Source: Leeuwenhoekiella aestuarii | Lineage (GTDB): Bacteria; Bacteroidota; Bacteroidia; Flavobacteriales; Flavobacteriaceae | Reading direction: 5' to 3' | Assembly (NCBI RefSeq): GCF_004104055.1 | Contig: NZ_QOVJ01000008.1 | Span: forward strand, 1-64,000 | Length of the DNA: 64,000 bases | In this document: positions 16,641 to 25,612 of the stretch, piece by piece | Layout of the letters: each line of letters starts with the position of its first letter | Position numbering within the stretch: position 1 is the first letter of the stretch | Notes under the pieces: generated by a model | The model's database searches: none | Seen by the model: only the letters and a program-made list of their open reading frames with translations | Told to the model about the DNA's origin: nothing | Made by a program: the position numbers and the translations under genes

Positions 16641-17753
16641 ATGAAAATTTTAAATACTATACTAAAAAATATAACTGTTGCAATAGTTGCGCTAACAGCA
16701 ATTACTTCCTGTGCACAAACCAAAAGCATACAAACCTTAGAGGGCAGCATCCTACACGTCGAGGAATTGAACTCAGCTATTGAAAGTGCAATGAAAGAAC
16801 ATGAACTTCCTGGTCTTTCTGCAGCAATAATCAATAACAATGAACTCGTATATCACCAAGCTTTTGGCGTTGCTAATTCAAAGACAAGAGAACCTATTGA
16901 TAAACAGAGCATCTTTGAAGGTGCATCATTGTCAAAGCCTATTTTCGCCTATTTTGTGATGAAATTGGTTGAAAACGGCACTATTGATTTAGACAAACCA
17001 CTTCACCAATATTTACCGCATCCTGGGATTGCACCAGAATCAAAGGAAGAGTATAAATTGATTACAGCCCGAATGGTTTTGGCCCATCAAACAGGATTTC
17101 CTAACCACGCAAATAATGAACCTATAAAATTAGCATTTACACCTGGAACCGACTTTATGTATTCGGGAGAAGCCTATCAATATTTGGCAGCCGTAATTGG
17201 CACAAAACTGGGAATTGGATGGAAAAAAGAGTTGAACCAATTGTTTCAAGAAAAAGTTACAAACCCATTAAATATGCTACATACCACATTTGTATGGGAT
17301 GATTATTTAGAATCACACAAAGTATTCGGTCATGATAAAGAGGGTTTGCCAACCTATAACAAACCAGGCAAAGGCAGATGGAGTGGAAAGACCTTCAATG
17401 CCTTCTCAAGTGTGCATAGTGAAGCATCAGAATACGCCAAGTTCATCATTGCAATGTTAAAAAAAGAAGGTTTGAGTGATTCATCTTTTTCAGAAATGTT
17501 GAAAGAGCAAACCAAATTTAAAGACAGTAATCCACTAAAAATAGAAACAGGACAAACCGGTTGGGGATTAGGTTTTACGCAAAAGCGTACCGAAAAGGGT
17601 ATTATGCATATGCACACGGGTAATAACCACGACTTTCAAGCATATACGATGTTTGTTCCTGAACAAAAATATGGTATCGTCTTATTCACTAATTCTGGCA
17701 ATTTATTACCTTTTATTGAAGCAATTTCAAATACATTGGGAAAACAATTTTAA
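16641..17753 (+). CDS. Serine hydrolase of the beta-lactamase/penicillin-binding fold
   Basis: A 370-residue lipoprotein-like protein (ITSC, Cys about 25). It has the class C beta-lactamase-type motifs: SLSK near residue 94 (nucleophile Ser and Lys), YSG near 176 in place of YxN, and HTG near 326. Such proteins act as esterases, D-Ala peptidases or beta-lactamases; which one cannot be read from sequence. It begins a probable four-gene operon with a small membrane protein (24 bp downstream), an ECF sigma factor and a small membrane protein that may be an anti-sigma, the last three being overlapped by 4 bp each. Confidence 0.82.
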   Translation: MKILNTILKNITVAIVALTAITSCAQTKSIQTLEGSILHVEELNSAIESAMKEHELPGLSAAIINNNELVYHQAFGVANSKTREPIDKQSIFEGASLSKPIFAYFVMKLVENGTIDLDKPLHQYLPHPGIAPESKEEYKLITARMVLAHQTGFPNHANNEPIKLAFTPGTDFMYSGEAYQYLAAVIGTKLGIGWKKELNQLFQEKVTNPLNMLHTTFVWDDYLESHKVFGHDKEGLPTYNKPGKGRWSGKTFNAFSSVHSEASEYAKFIIAMLKKEGLSDSSFSEMLKEQTKFKDSNPLKIETGQTGWGLGFTQKRTEKGIMHMHTGNNHDFQAYTMFVPEQKYGIVLFTNSGNLLPFIEAISNTLGKQF

Positions 17754-17777
17754 TAGACAAAACAACAATCAACTATT

Positions 17778-18104
17778 ATGGAAAATATACAAGAAGCATT
17801 GGGAGCTCTATTTTTAATGGCGGGTGTAGTCGCTATAGTTTACATCATAGCGCGCTATACCTACCTTATTAAAAAAGCGATGATTGAAAAAGGTTTGGCT
17901 AATCCAGAATCATCAAAAAAAATGCAATATCTCGACATAGGTTGCATAGTATTATCGTTAGGCTTAGGAATTATGGTTTCCACTTTTTTTACCACAATGG
18001 AACTTACTGAAGATGCGGCCGATTTATTAATATGGGGCACCATCCTCGTTTTTGGAGCCATTGGGCTTTTGGCAGCTCATTGGTTACGTAAAAGAACAAA
18101 GTGA
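17778..18104 (+). CDS. Small membrane protein, DUF6249-like
   Basis: A 108-residue protein with three hydrophobic segments (about 7-27, 50-70, 83-103). The stretch LIKKAMIEKGLANPESSKK after the first segment is like the IEKG motif of DUF6249 membrane proteins, which are often found beside ECF sigma factor genes in Bacteroidota. Its stop overlaps the GTG start of the sigma gene (gtga). A role in sensing or in holding the sigma/anti-sigma pair at the membrane is plausible but not shown. Confidence 0.65.
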   Translation: MENIQEALGALFLMAGVVAIVYIIARYTYLIKKAMIEKGLANPESSKKMQYLDIGCIVLSLGLGIMVSTFFTTMELTEDAADLLIWGTILVFGAIGLLAAHWLRKRTK

Positions 18105-18676
18105 ATCAAAGGGAGTTTACAGATATTGAACTTGTAATCAAAAGCAAGACTGGAGATACAGCTGCATTTAGGGATTTAGTCAATACCTATAAGGATGTGT
18201 CTCTTACCTTAGCGTGTTCTATATTAAAAGATACAAGCCTTGCAGAGGATGCTGTACAAACTGCATTTATAAAAGTGTTCGAAAAACTAAAAACGTTCAG
18301 ACAGGATTCAAAGTTTTCAACTTGGCTATATAGAATTGTTATCAATACAGCCTATAACCTTCAGAAGCAACAGAAAATCCATATGCAAATTGATGTGCTT
18401 TCAGATTCCATTTTTGAAGCCAATGAAAAATCAGAAACAAGGGTATTAACAGAAGAAGATCAAAAAAAATACATCAATTTAGCATTGGAAAGAATAAAAT
18501 CTGACGAAGCACTAATACTGCGCTTGTTCTATTTATACGACCATAGTATTTTAGAGATAAAGAAAATTACGGGCTTTAGTAAGTCAAAAATAAAGGTGGA
18601 TTTACACCGAGGTCGAAAAAATATGGAACGTCAACTTCAAAAACTATTAGGTAACGAAATAACACAGCTATTATGA
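18101..18676 (+). CDS. ECF-type RNA polymerase sigma factor
   Basis: A 191-residue protein with region 2 (AFRDLVNTYKDVSLTLACSI, then AEDAVQTAFIKVF and FSTWLYRIVINTAYN) and region 4 (ALILRLFYLYDHSILEIKKIT, then SKSKIKVDLHRGRKNM). It is a member of the extracytoplasmic-function group and would direct transcription of a small regulon, perhaps its own operon. The start is GTG at 18101 and overlaps the previous stop by 4 bp; its own stop overlaps the next start in the same manner (atga). This coupling indicates a single translational unit. Confidence 0.9.
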   Translation: MNQREFTDIELVIKSKTGDTAAFRDLVNTYKDVSLTLACSILKDTSLAEDAVQTAFIKVFEKLKTFRQDSKFSTWLYRIVINTAYNLQKQQKIHMQIDVLSDSIFEANEKSETRVLTEEDQKKYINLALERIKSDEALILRLFYLYDHSILEIKKITGFSKSKIKVDLHRGRKNMERQLQKLLGNEITQLL

Positions 18677-19017
18677 ACGAAGATCAGGCCAAAAAGCTTT
18701 TAAAGAAAAGTGAGTTACAAGCAACAGACCATTTCACGGATAGTTTAATGAAGCAGATTGAGGCTGATGTTGAGGCACGCGTGCAAGCTACAGTTCCATC
18801 TATAAAGAAAGTTTCTTTAACCATAGTTGCGGTAGTGCTGCCTTTGTTTTTGCTACTCTTTTTTAAAACATTCACATTTCTTCCAAGATTAGAGTTTTTG
18901 GGTTACGCCCATCGCACAAAATTGTTTGTAGTAGCAGTATTCTCAGTTTTATTAGCAGTGAATCACTTATTTAAGTTGCATTATAGCGCAAAACAGCTCG
19001 TTAAAAATGAACGATAG
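18673..19017 (+). CDS. Small membrane protein, probable anti-sigma factor
   Basis: A 114-residue protein with a charged cytoplasmic N-terminal part (about 1-45) and two hydrophobic segments (about 47-66 and 80-98). It is encoded directly after, and overlapping, the ECF sigma gene, where anti-sigma factors usually stand. I do not see a zinc-binding HxxxCxxC motif, so it would be an atypical one. Function by position only. Confidence 0.55.
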   Translation: MNEDQAKKLLKKSELQATDHFTDSLMKQIEADVEARVQATVPSIKKVSLTIVAVVLPLFLLLFFKTFTFLPRLEFLGYAHRTKLFVVAVFSVLLAVNHLFKLHYSAKQLVKNER

Positions 19018-19064
19018 AGAATTAAAGTTTTTAAGCATTATGCTTTTAGTGAACATAGTTATTA

Positions 19065-19373
19065 CTAAAAAAATATTTTAAAAGTCCTGATTTAATCAGC
19101 GGAGGGCTTCCTACAGTTCAATTTATTTCAGAAAAACTGAATATTTCTCCAAATTAGTTAAGCAGTTTACTAAAGTCGTTAACGGGTCAAAACACACCAC
19201 AGCATATTCACGATAAATTGATCAGCGAAGCCAAACAAAAATTATCGACTTCCAATAGGTCTGTCAGCGAAATTGCCTACGAACTAGGCTTTGAGCATTC
19301 GCAATCTTTTAGCAAATTGTTTAAACGCAAAACTCACGTTACTCCTTCTGAATTCCGGGAGTCATTCAACTGA
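19065..19373 (+). pseudogene. AraC-family regulator remnant (C-terminal DNA-binding domain)
   Basis: A frame reads SPDLISGGLPTVQFISEKL, NISPN, then a TAG at 19155-19157, then LSSLLKSLTGQNTPQHIHD and VSEIAYELGFEHSQSFSKLF to a TGA at 19371. This is the double helix-turn-helix of the AraC family. In the family the position of the TAG normally holds Tyr (SPNYLS), so one base change made the stop. No N-terminal domain is found upstream. The gene is broken, unless an internal start after the stop makes a short DNA-binding piece. Confidence 0.8.
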
Positions 19374-19860
19374 AAAATTGATGTTTAAAATCCACCCTGT
19401 GTTATACAATATCGAAGCGGTCTCCAAACTCAGAATATTTCAATACGATCCCTCAATTTCATCATCAAACTGCTCAAGGCAGATTCCTCTATGATCCTAC
19501 CCGCTTGCTAGAAAATCTTTACCTGGGGCTATTAAAAAAATACACTCTTCCTGTATGCTTGAACAAGAATGCCGGTACACTACAGACGCATCTATCTTAG
19601 ATTAACCTCATATACCCTTCTAATGATGCGGTATCACGCATTTTAGAGCACGCTGGGATTCTTCAAGACATAGATAAATCAGTATGGACTTGAGATCGTT
19701 ACCCTTGATGATCAAATTTTATTGGATATTGCAACCACTTCACCTACTTTTAAACAATAAACCAGTGGTTTTGAGACAGATTGCTCTTAAAGTCAAAAAC
19801 ATAGGTACACGTTTATTTTAAAAGTAGAGCCAAACAGTTCAACCCTACCAATACCTTCCA
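19374..19860. other. Gene-poor stretch with broken frames
   Basis: Several pieces of reading frame (for example one containing RFLYDPTRLLENLYLGL near 19480-19530 and one with SRILEHAGILQDIDKSVW near 19636-19690) are interrupted by stops. They look like the remains of one or more genes that I cannot identify. No promoter or terminator is evident. Confidence 0.4.
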
Positions 19861-21303
19861 ATGAGATTACGTTCAAAATTCGTTCTAGCGCCCTCCTTCT
19901 TACTGTTGAGCATCATAACTATACACGCTCAAGAGTGTACCTGTGCAGAAACTTTTGAGGAGGTTGTGCAGGTTTATGAACATGATTATGCGTTGTTCCC
20001 TATTAAAGTTACCCAAACCAATAAAGAACTTTATGCGGCCAACAAAGAGGTTTTTAGACAAAAAGCCGCTCGTGTTACAGCAATAGAAGCTTGTCTTCCC
20101 ATACTGCAACAATGGCTGCAATTCTTTAGGGATGGTCATACTAGCATCAGTTTTACAGACAACAAGGCTGTTAAAGAAACGCGTAAAAGCATCGTGATGG
20201 ATAAGAGCGCTTTCCTCAAAGAAGTAAATAACATTAAAAAAAAGAAAACCTTCCAGAATACAGACCTGTTGGGTATATGGAAATATGGTGCTTACGAAGT
20301 GGGCATTCTGCCCCAAAAAAATGCTCCTAACCAATTTACAGGGGTGATCTTAAGCAGTACAAATAAGCTTTGGAAGCCGGGAGACGTTAAATTTGAACTC
20401 AGCCAGGTTTACGGCAATGCGTATGAGGCGGTTTATTATATGGACGATAATAGCGGAAGGAAGTTGAAAGTTAACCTTCAAAACCCAGAGCATTTGGAGT
20501 TTATCAACTACAACAAGTGGGTAAAGGTAGGACCGGCAAACCCAAATACGATAACCGATACTGCGCAAACAGAGCGCTACAGTGATTTCCATATACGGAT
20601 GATAGATGGAAAGATCCCCTACATTCGTTTCCCTAATTTCTATGAGAAAGAACCTGCTTTTGTAGATAGCCTGATCCGAGCCCACCATCAGGAATTGGTT
20701 GAGGCAGCTTTTTTTATCGTTGATGTACGGGATAACAACGGAGGTAACGATGCGGTTTACAAGCCTCTTTTTCCGTATATTTTATCGGGACCTATTCAAA
20801 CACCTAATTATGGTATCTGGATCTCTGAAGGAAATATTAACATGTTCCTAAACGGGAGAAAGCCAGAAGAACTGGAAGCGGAAAGCAAAGCAGAATACGA
20901 TTACCTCTCTTCCTTAAAAGGTACCGTATTCTGGCCAGATGGTGCAGCATATGCCAGTACTTCCGTCCCGGATACACTGTTTGCTCCCCATCAAAAAGTA
21001 GCTGTTCTTATAAATGAAAAAACCATTAGCTCAGGAGAAACGTTTGTCTACAGGACACGGCAAAGCGAAAAAGTAATTCTATATGGTCAAAACACGGCGG
21101 GTATAATTGACGGCTTCAATGTGCTAACAAAAACAATAAACTGTTTTAAACTGCACTACCCTTCCTCCATACGGGCACGGGATGTCGCAGAAAACCCTAT
21201 AGATCCTTACGGGATGCCACCAGATGTTTATGTCGATAAAAACCTGGATGTTTTAAAATTCGCTATCGAACATATGTCGCTGTTAAACCATAAAAAACAG
21301 TAA
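19861..21303 (+). CDS. Secreted S41-family (C-terminal-processing type) peptidase
   Basis: A 480-residue protein with a signal peptide (about 1-23). The C-terminal half has the S41 tail-specific protease pattern: IPYIRFPNFYE, then FFIVDVRDNNGGND, then the catalytic Ser region TISSGETFVYRTRQS with Ser near 395, and YGQNTAGIIDG. The N-terminal part lacks an obvious PDZ domain, as in many exported S41 proteins of Bacteroidota. Its substrate is not known. It is monocistronic, with decayed DNA upstream and an intergenic repeat downstream. Confidence 0.8.
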   Translation: MRLRSKFVLAPSFLLLSIITIHAQECTCAETFEEVVQVYEHDYALFPIKVTQTNKELYAANKEVFRQKAARVTAIEACLPILQQWLQFFRDGHTSISFTDNKAVKETRKSIVMDKSAFLKEVNNIKKKKTFQNTDLLGIWKYGAYEVGILPQKNAPNQFTGVILSSTNKLWKPGDVKFELSQVYGNAYEAVYYMDDNSGRKLKVNLQNPEHLEFINYNKWVKVGPANPNTITDTAQTERYSDFHIRMIDGKIPYIRFPNFYEKEPAFVDSLIRAHHQELVEAAFFIVDVRDNNGGNDAVYKPLFPYILSGPIQTPNYGIWISEGNINMFLNGRKPEELEAESKAEYDYLSSLKGTVFWPDGAAYASTSVPDTLFAPHQKVAVLINEKTISSGETFVYRTRQSEKVILYGQNTAGIIDGFNVLTKTINCFKLHYPSSIRARDVAENPIDPYGMPPDVYVDKNLDVLKFAIEHMSLLNHKKQ

Positions 21304-21475
21304 CCTACTTCGGTGCAAGCCGCTCTGCCAACAAAGGCAGGCCCGCAAAGCATTAAACGGAACAATACATTTTTAGCACAAGACCCGTCTCTCAGCATGT
21401 AAGTCTCGAGTATGCCGTAAACTGAATGTCATTTCCAGAGGTCACCCTGAGCTTCACGTAGGGCCAAGTCGATAA
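21303..21475. repeat. Dispersed intergenic element, third copy plus 'gtcatttccagaggtcaccc' block
   Basis: Begins ctacttcggtgcaagcc, ctgccaacaaaggcaggccc, then aaagcattaaac and atttttagcacaagacccgtct (stem agac-cc-gtct, 21381-21390) and tctcgag. It continues gaatgtcatttccagaggtcaccctgagc, a block also seen at 58691-58720 and in part at 30980-31005. Placed between convergent genes. Confidence 0.55.
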
Positions 21476-21533
21476 ATCTTTGCCTTATGCAATGCTGAAT
21501 ATTTCTAACCTAATTCCATCTTTCGCAAGTTAC

Positions 21534-22670
21534 CTACTCGGGTAACTTAGGTGCTCGCGTCCTCAGATCTCCAGAAGTCAATGTGTGTAAAAAAGCTTCT
21601 AAGGCATGCATCTCTTCCCGAGTGAGATTTAGTTTTTGAAGGATAGGAGAAACTTTAGGTATTAACGAGTCACGAGGCGTTCCCAGATACTGCTTTTGAA
21701 CCACTTGAGGATTTCCCAGATTATAGAACTCTACCACATCCCGTAAACTGGGAAAATGCCCGTGATGCATCCAAGGGCCGGTGCGACCTACTTCTCTTAA
21801 AGAAGGAGTTCTGAATTTACCAATATCTGCAAGATCACCGGTAACGGCAAACCTTCCGAAGTCTTCATCTTTAGTGCCAAACAACACCTGCCCGTCATTA
21901 TGGTATTGATTGTCGCTAAAATAACCGCTGTTATGACAATTGATACAGCGCGCTTTGGTACGAAACAAATGCAGCCCCAGCACTTCTTCATCGGTGAATT
22001 GGTCTGGTCTGCCATCGATGAAGCGATCAAACTTACTGGTACGGCTAATTAGCGTACGTTCAAAGGTCGCTATAGCTTTTTGAATAAATTCTAAAGAGAT
22101 GGTATCCTTACCAAAAGCTTCCTTAAACAAAGGTTTGTAGCCAGCTACTTCAGCAATCTTATCTACAGCCAGATTAAACTGTTCGTTCATTTCTACAGGA
22201 TCTGCTATAGGAAAACGCGCCTGTTCTTCCAGACTGCTGGCACGCCCATCCCAGAACAACTCGTGCGCGAAAGCAGCATTCATAATGGTCATTGCATTGC
22301 GCTTTCCGTTTTGTCGATCATGCCCAAAAGAACGGGTAATATTATCGGTCCACCCCAATTCTGAATTATGGCAGGAAGCACATGCTATTTGTCCGCTCAC
22401 CGACAACCTGGGATCAAAGAACAATTTTTTCCCCAAGTCTGCTTTTTCTTTAGAATATGGGTTGTCCTCAGGAAAAGGAACCTCCTCCAAATGCCCTATT
22501 TCTTTAAAGTTGGTGATGCTGCTGTCTAAATGGGGTGCAGGCCAGGTTTCCGGATCTCCAGTAGCATACACCTTACGGAGTTGGGCGATAGCGGTATATT
22601 CTCCTTTCTCAGTTTCCTTACAGGAATTCAAAAGAAGCAGCGCGAGACACAATATAGATAGCTTTTGCAT
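21534..22670 (-). CDS. Di-haem cytochrome c peroxidase, lipoprotein
   Basis: A 378-residue protein from the ATG at 22670 (the TTG six bases upstream is less likely). Lipobox LLNSC (Cys17). Two c-type haem sites, CASCHN near residue 97 and CINCHN near 241, and the CcpA/MauG signatures RNAMTIMNAAF, FWDGRASSLEEQ and TPSLREVGRTGPWMHHG. Enzymes of this family reduce hydrogen peroxide using electrons from small cytochromes, or oxidise protein or small-molecule substrates. It is the last gene of the sigma-FecR-SusC-SusD operon, 18 bp after the SusE-like gene, so its expression should follow import of the unknown ligand. Confidence 0.88.
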   Translation of the reverse strand: MQKLSILCLALLLLNSCKETEKGEYTAIAQLRKVYATGDPETWPAPHLDSSITNFKEIGHLEEVPFPEDNPYSKEKADLGKKLFFDPRLSVSGQIACASCHNSELGWTDNITRSFGHDRQNGKRNAMTIMNAAFAHELFWDGRASSLEEQARFPIADPVEMNEQFNLAVDKIAEVAGYKPLFKEAFGKDTISLEFIQKAIATFERTLISRTSKFDRFIDGRPDQFTDEEVLGLHLFRTKARCINCHNSGYFSDNQYHNDGQVLFGTKDEDFGRFAVTGDLADIGKFRTPSLREVGRTGPWMHHGHFPSLRDVVEFYNLGNPQVVQKQYLGTPRDSLIPKVSPILQKLNLTREEMHALEAFLHTLTSGDLRTRAPKLPE

Positions 22671-22688
22671 AATCAATGATTTAAAGAA

Positions 22689-24155
22689 TTAAAGGGTGAT
22701 CTCTTCTACGCAAGAGTTGCCAGGTAAGTCTGTAGGATCTTCATAACCCCTGTCGTTATAGATGTAATATTCTGAGGTGACGGTTCCGCCATACAACGCA
22801 TCATTGGTTACTCGCAATTCAAACTTCATCTCCCAGAGGGTTTCTGAAACCTGACGGTAGCTTCCACTTCCTGAGATCGCCAATTCAAATAGTTCGCCAT
22901 CTCTGTTAGAGATCGTTAAAAACTGCGGAATCACAGCAACACTTCCTTGGGTAGTATTGGTTCCTCCTTCCGGATAAAATTCAATAGCCGCCTCAATATT
23001 AAAGCCCGGTGATGCGGAAGCATCGGTTGCTTCATTAGCAAACCAACGTTGCAAGTTGAACGGATTGGTCGTTCTGCCTGCCAATGATGAACTGAAACCG
23101 ATACGGTAGGCATCGTAATACACATCATCAGCAGGATCTGGTGTAGCGTTGTCAGAACCCAAAATCGCATTTGGATGGTCTGCAGCTACCTCAACCGGTA
23201 CCGCAAAGGCAGTCCAGGACCTCCAGCTGCACGCGCCATCATTATCATGATCTATCCAGTTTTCGCCACGTACCAGATAGAAGGGATTGCTCGTATCGTA
23301 AAAATGAGACGCCGGATTGGTTGCCAGATCACGATCGGTTTGTATGGGTTTGATCACCAAAAGATTGGCATTACCCGAAATGTTATATGCTGGTTGCTGT
23401 TGTAAGGTAATAATCGTCTGAAAATTGACATCTGCAGCGCTCAAATCTTCGTTTAGGGTCAACCTATAGCTGATGTAATCGCTACCCTGCCCGGTACGTT
23501 CCAACGTATAATCAAAGCCATTCAAAAAGCTGAAGATCCCTGCTTCATCCACTTCCTCCTCTATATAACCATTGGGGAATTCTACACGGAAGGCTACCGT
23601 TTCTCCCACAGCTCCTGAAAGATCAATTCTGCTCGTATTCAGTTGGTAGGTAGTGTTTACCTCCCCTAAGGTCACTTCAAAGCGATCGCCTACAGTAGCC
23701 TCGTTGAGCGCCCCCAACTGAATACTGGGATCAGAAACTTCGGTGAGGCTAAAAGCTATAGTCTCCCCGGCGGTCCAGCGCTGATTAAAGCGTACCTCGA
23801 TCGTATCGGTAGGCTGTGCTGCCGTAAAATGGAGTTCCTGAGGTTGTATCTCATAAGAATCTTCCGGCAAACCGCTATTCACATTGTAGCCCGCAGTGAC
23901 CGTCTCCTTCAGGCTGCGTGCACTCAACACCACAGGAATCTTTAAGGTACGCAAAGAGGTATTCTCATAGGTCGCTACCGATAACTCATTACCGCTAAGT
24001 TCAGGATACTCAATAGGTTCATTATTGCTGTTGACCAAAAAATTAAAGCGCAAGGAAGCCGGGAGGTCCTGATTTTGCTGATTGCTCAAATCATCATCGG
24101 TACATCCTAAGATAAGGCCTAATGCCAGTAAATATAGTAGTTTAGTAGCCTTCAT
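22689..24155 (-). CDS. SusE-position surface lipoprotein of unknown ligand
   Basis: A 488-residue lipoprotein (lipobox LILGC, Cys18, followed by TDDD, a possible surface-export tail). The sequence is beta-rich, with an N-terminal part like Calx-beta/DUF4843-type domains (LKIPVVLSAR, SYEIQPQELHFTAAQPTDTI). I do not recognise a precise family. It follows SusD with a 14-bp overlap, which is the place of SusE/SusF-like auxiliary binding proteins. A role in binding the ligand at the cell surface is inferred from position and signal only. Confidence 0.6.
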   Translation of the reverse strand: MKATKLLYLLALGLILGCTDDDLSNQQNQDLPASLRFNFLVNSNNEPIEYPELSGNELSVATYENTSLRTLKIPVVLSARSLKETVTAGYNVNSGLPEDSYEIQPQELHFTAAQPTDTIEVRFNQRWTAGETIAFSLTEVSDPSIQLGALNEATVGDRFEVTLGEVNTTYQLNTSRIDLSGAVGETVAFRVEFPNGYIEEEVDEAGIFSFLNGFDYTLERTGQGSDYISYRLTLNEDLSAADVNFQTIITLQQQPAYNISGNANLLVIKPIQTDRDLATNPASHFYDTSNPFYLVRGENWIDHDNDGACSWRSWTAFAVPVEVAADHPNAILGSDNATPDPADDVYYDAYRIGFSSSLAGRTTNPFNLQRWFANEATDASASPGFNIEAAIEFYPEGGTNTTQGSVAVIPQFLTISNRDGELFELAISGSGSYRQVSETLWEMKFELRVTNDALYGGTVTSEYYIYNDRGYEDPTDLPGNSCVEEITL

Positions 24156-25605
24156 TTTGTATCAAGTTTGCATTGAGGTTAATATTGCTTTGCGGGATAG
24201 GGAGCACAAAAAAGTTAGCGGGATAGTCCAGACTACAGGTAATCGACAGACACCCGTCATTGCGATTCACATCCCTTCCCGTACGTTTAAGGTCAAAAAA
24301 GAGTTGGTTCTCAAATGCGAGTTCCCGTCTGCGTTCCAGAAACAATTCTTCTTCCAGGTTTTCCGTTTGTACTAGGGCTTTCAGGCCTGCGCGCTCGCGT
24401 ATTGCATTCAGGTTGCTCAGGGCAGCATCAGTATTATTGAGTTGGTAAGCGGCTTCTGCTGCGATCAGGTATTGCTCGCTTAAGCGTAAGATGGGATTCC
24501 CGGGATTCCCCTGAAACTTCCCGGTGAAATAATAGGGGCGGTCTACCAATTGCTCGTTTTCTAAAGTCGCTAACTCCTTAACCACAAAAAGAGCTCCACG
24601 TATGTCTTCAGGAGCATACAGGTCAAGCAGATCTTGAGAAGCCACATAATCGGCATAGGTATTCGCACTGCTATACCCATACTGTGCAGCCCTACTTCCA
24701 CCAATAGCTCCATCGGCATCTACAGAAACTGAAAGCTCTAACAAGATCTCAGAAACCGGCTGCAAAGGTTCTTCCCAAGACTCCAGATAGCTTTCTTTAG
24801 GCGTAAGTATTACACCCGAAGTAGCGATCACCTGCGTGGCGTGGGTATATGCATTTTCCCAGGCGCCTTGTGCCAGATAGACACGGGCCAGCAAAGCTTC
24901 GGCACTCATAGCTCTAAAATACGAGTACGCGGGGCCTTCTAAAACAGGGGCATCAGGAAATAGGCTTATCGCCTGTTCCAGATCGGCGGTAATAGCAGTA
25001 TAGGTCTCCTGCAATCCCAAACGCGGTGCGTAAGCTAATGCTTCTTGTAAGGTCTCGGTATTATAAACGATGCCCGGCATATTGGCTTCGGGATAGTTGC
25101 TATCCTGTGCATACACCTGCAACAGGGCAAAATGCATCAGCGCCCGTACACTCAAGGCTTCGGCTGCAATAGCATCCCGTTCTATAGCGCTCAAATAAGT
25201 TACCGTGTCGATGTATTCTAACAGCAAGTTGGCCGCAGAGATCGCCGCATAGCTGTTGTCGTAAAACGATTCCATCTCGCTCTGTAAAGCGGTGTCGTTA
25301 AAGTTATACAGCTGCTGTACCAATTCAGGTATACTTAGTTCCCCTTGATTGCTTCCCGAAGCATCCGGTGAGAATTTCAAATTTCCTCCTTGCAGATCGG
25401 CATACACGGTATACTGCTCCAAACGCAGGGTGCTTTCCATCCTCGAGTACATCCCGGCGACAGCTTCCAGCATCCCCTCGCGGGTTGCTAACTGTTCGCC
25501 AATAGAGATCTGACTTCCCGGTTGTTGTTCTAGAAAGTCACTGCAGCCTACCTGTGCAAACAGGAGAACTAGGAGACTTGTAGTATATAGTAGTTTTTTC
25601 ATCAT
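24142..25605 (-). CDS. SusD/RagB-type lipoprotein
   Basis: A 487-residue lipoprotein (lipobox AQVGC, Cys21, SDFLEQQPGSQIS) with the SusD fold: SYAAISAANLLLEYID, SVRALMHFALLQVYA and the C-terminal LFLERRRELAFENQLFFDLK. It pairs with the STN-SusC encoded 7 bp upstream and would hold the ligand for import. The pair is of the regulated type, since a FecR and an ECF sigma factor precede it. Confidence 0.92.
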   Translation of the reverse strand: MMKKLLYTTSLLVLLFAQVGCSDFLEQQPGSQISIGEQLATREGMLEAVAGMYSRMESTLRLEQYTVYADLQGGNLKFSPDASGSNQGELSIPELVQQLYNFNDTALQSEMESFYDNSYAAISAANLLLEYIDTVTYLSAIERDAIAAEALSVRALMHFALLQVYAQDSNYPEANMPGIVYNTETLQEALAYAPRLGLQETYTAITADLEQAISLFPDAPVLEGPAYSYFRAMSAEALLARVYLAQGAWENAYTHATQVIATSGVILTPKESYLESWEEPLQPVSEILLELSVSVDADGAIGGSRAAQYGYSSANTYADYVASQDLLDLYAPEDIRGALFVVKELATLENEQLVDRPYYFTGKFQGNPGNPILRLSEQYLIAAEAAYQLNNTDAALSNLNAIRERAGLKALVQTENLEEELFLERRRELAFENQLFFDLKRTGRDVNRNDGCLSITCSLDYPANFFVLPIPQSNINLNANLIQNEGY

Positions 25606-25612
25606 TATTTGT

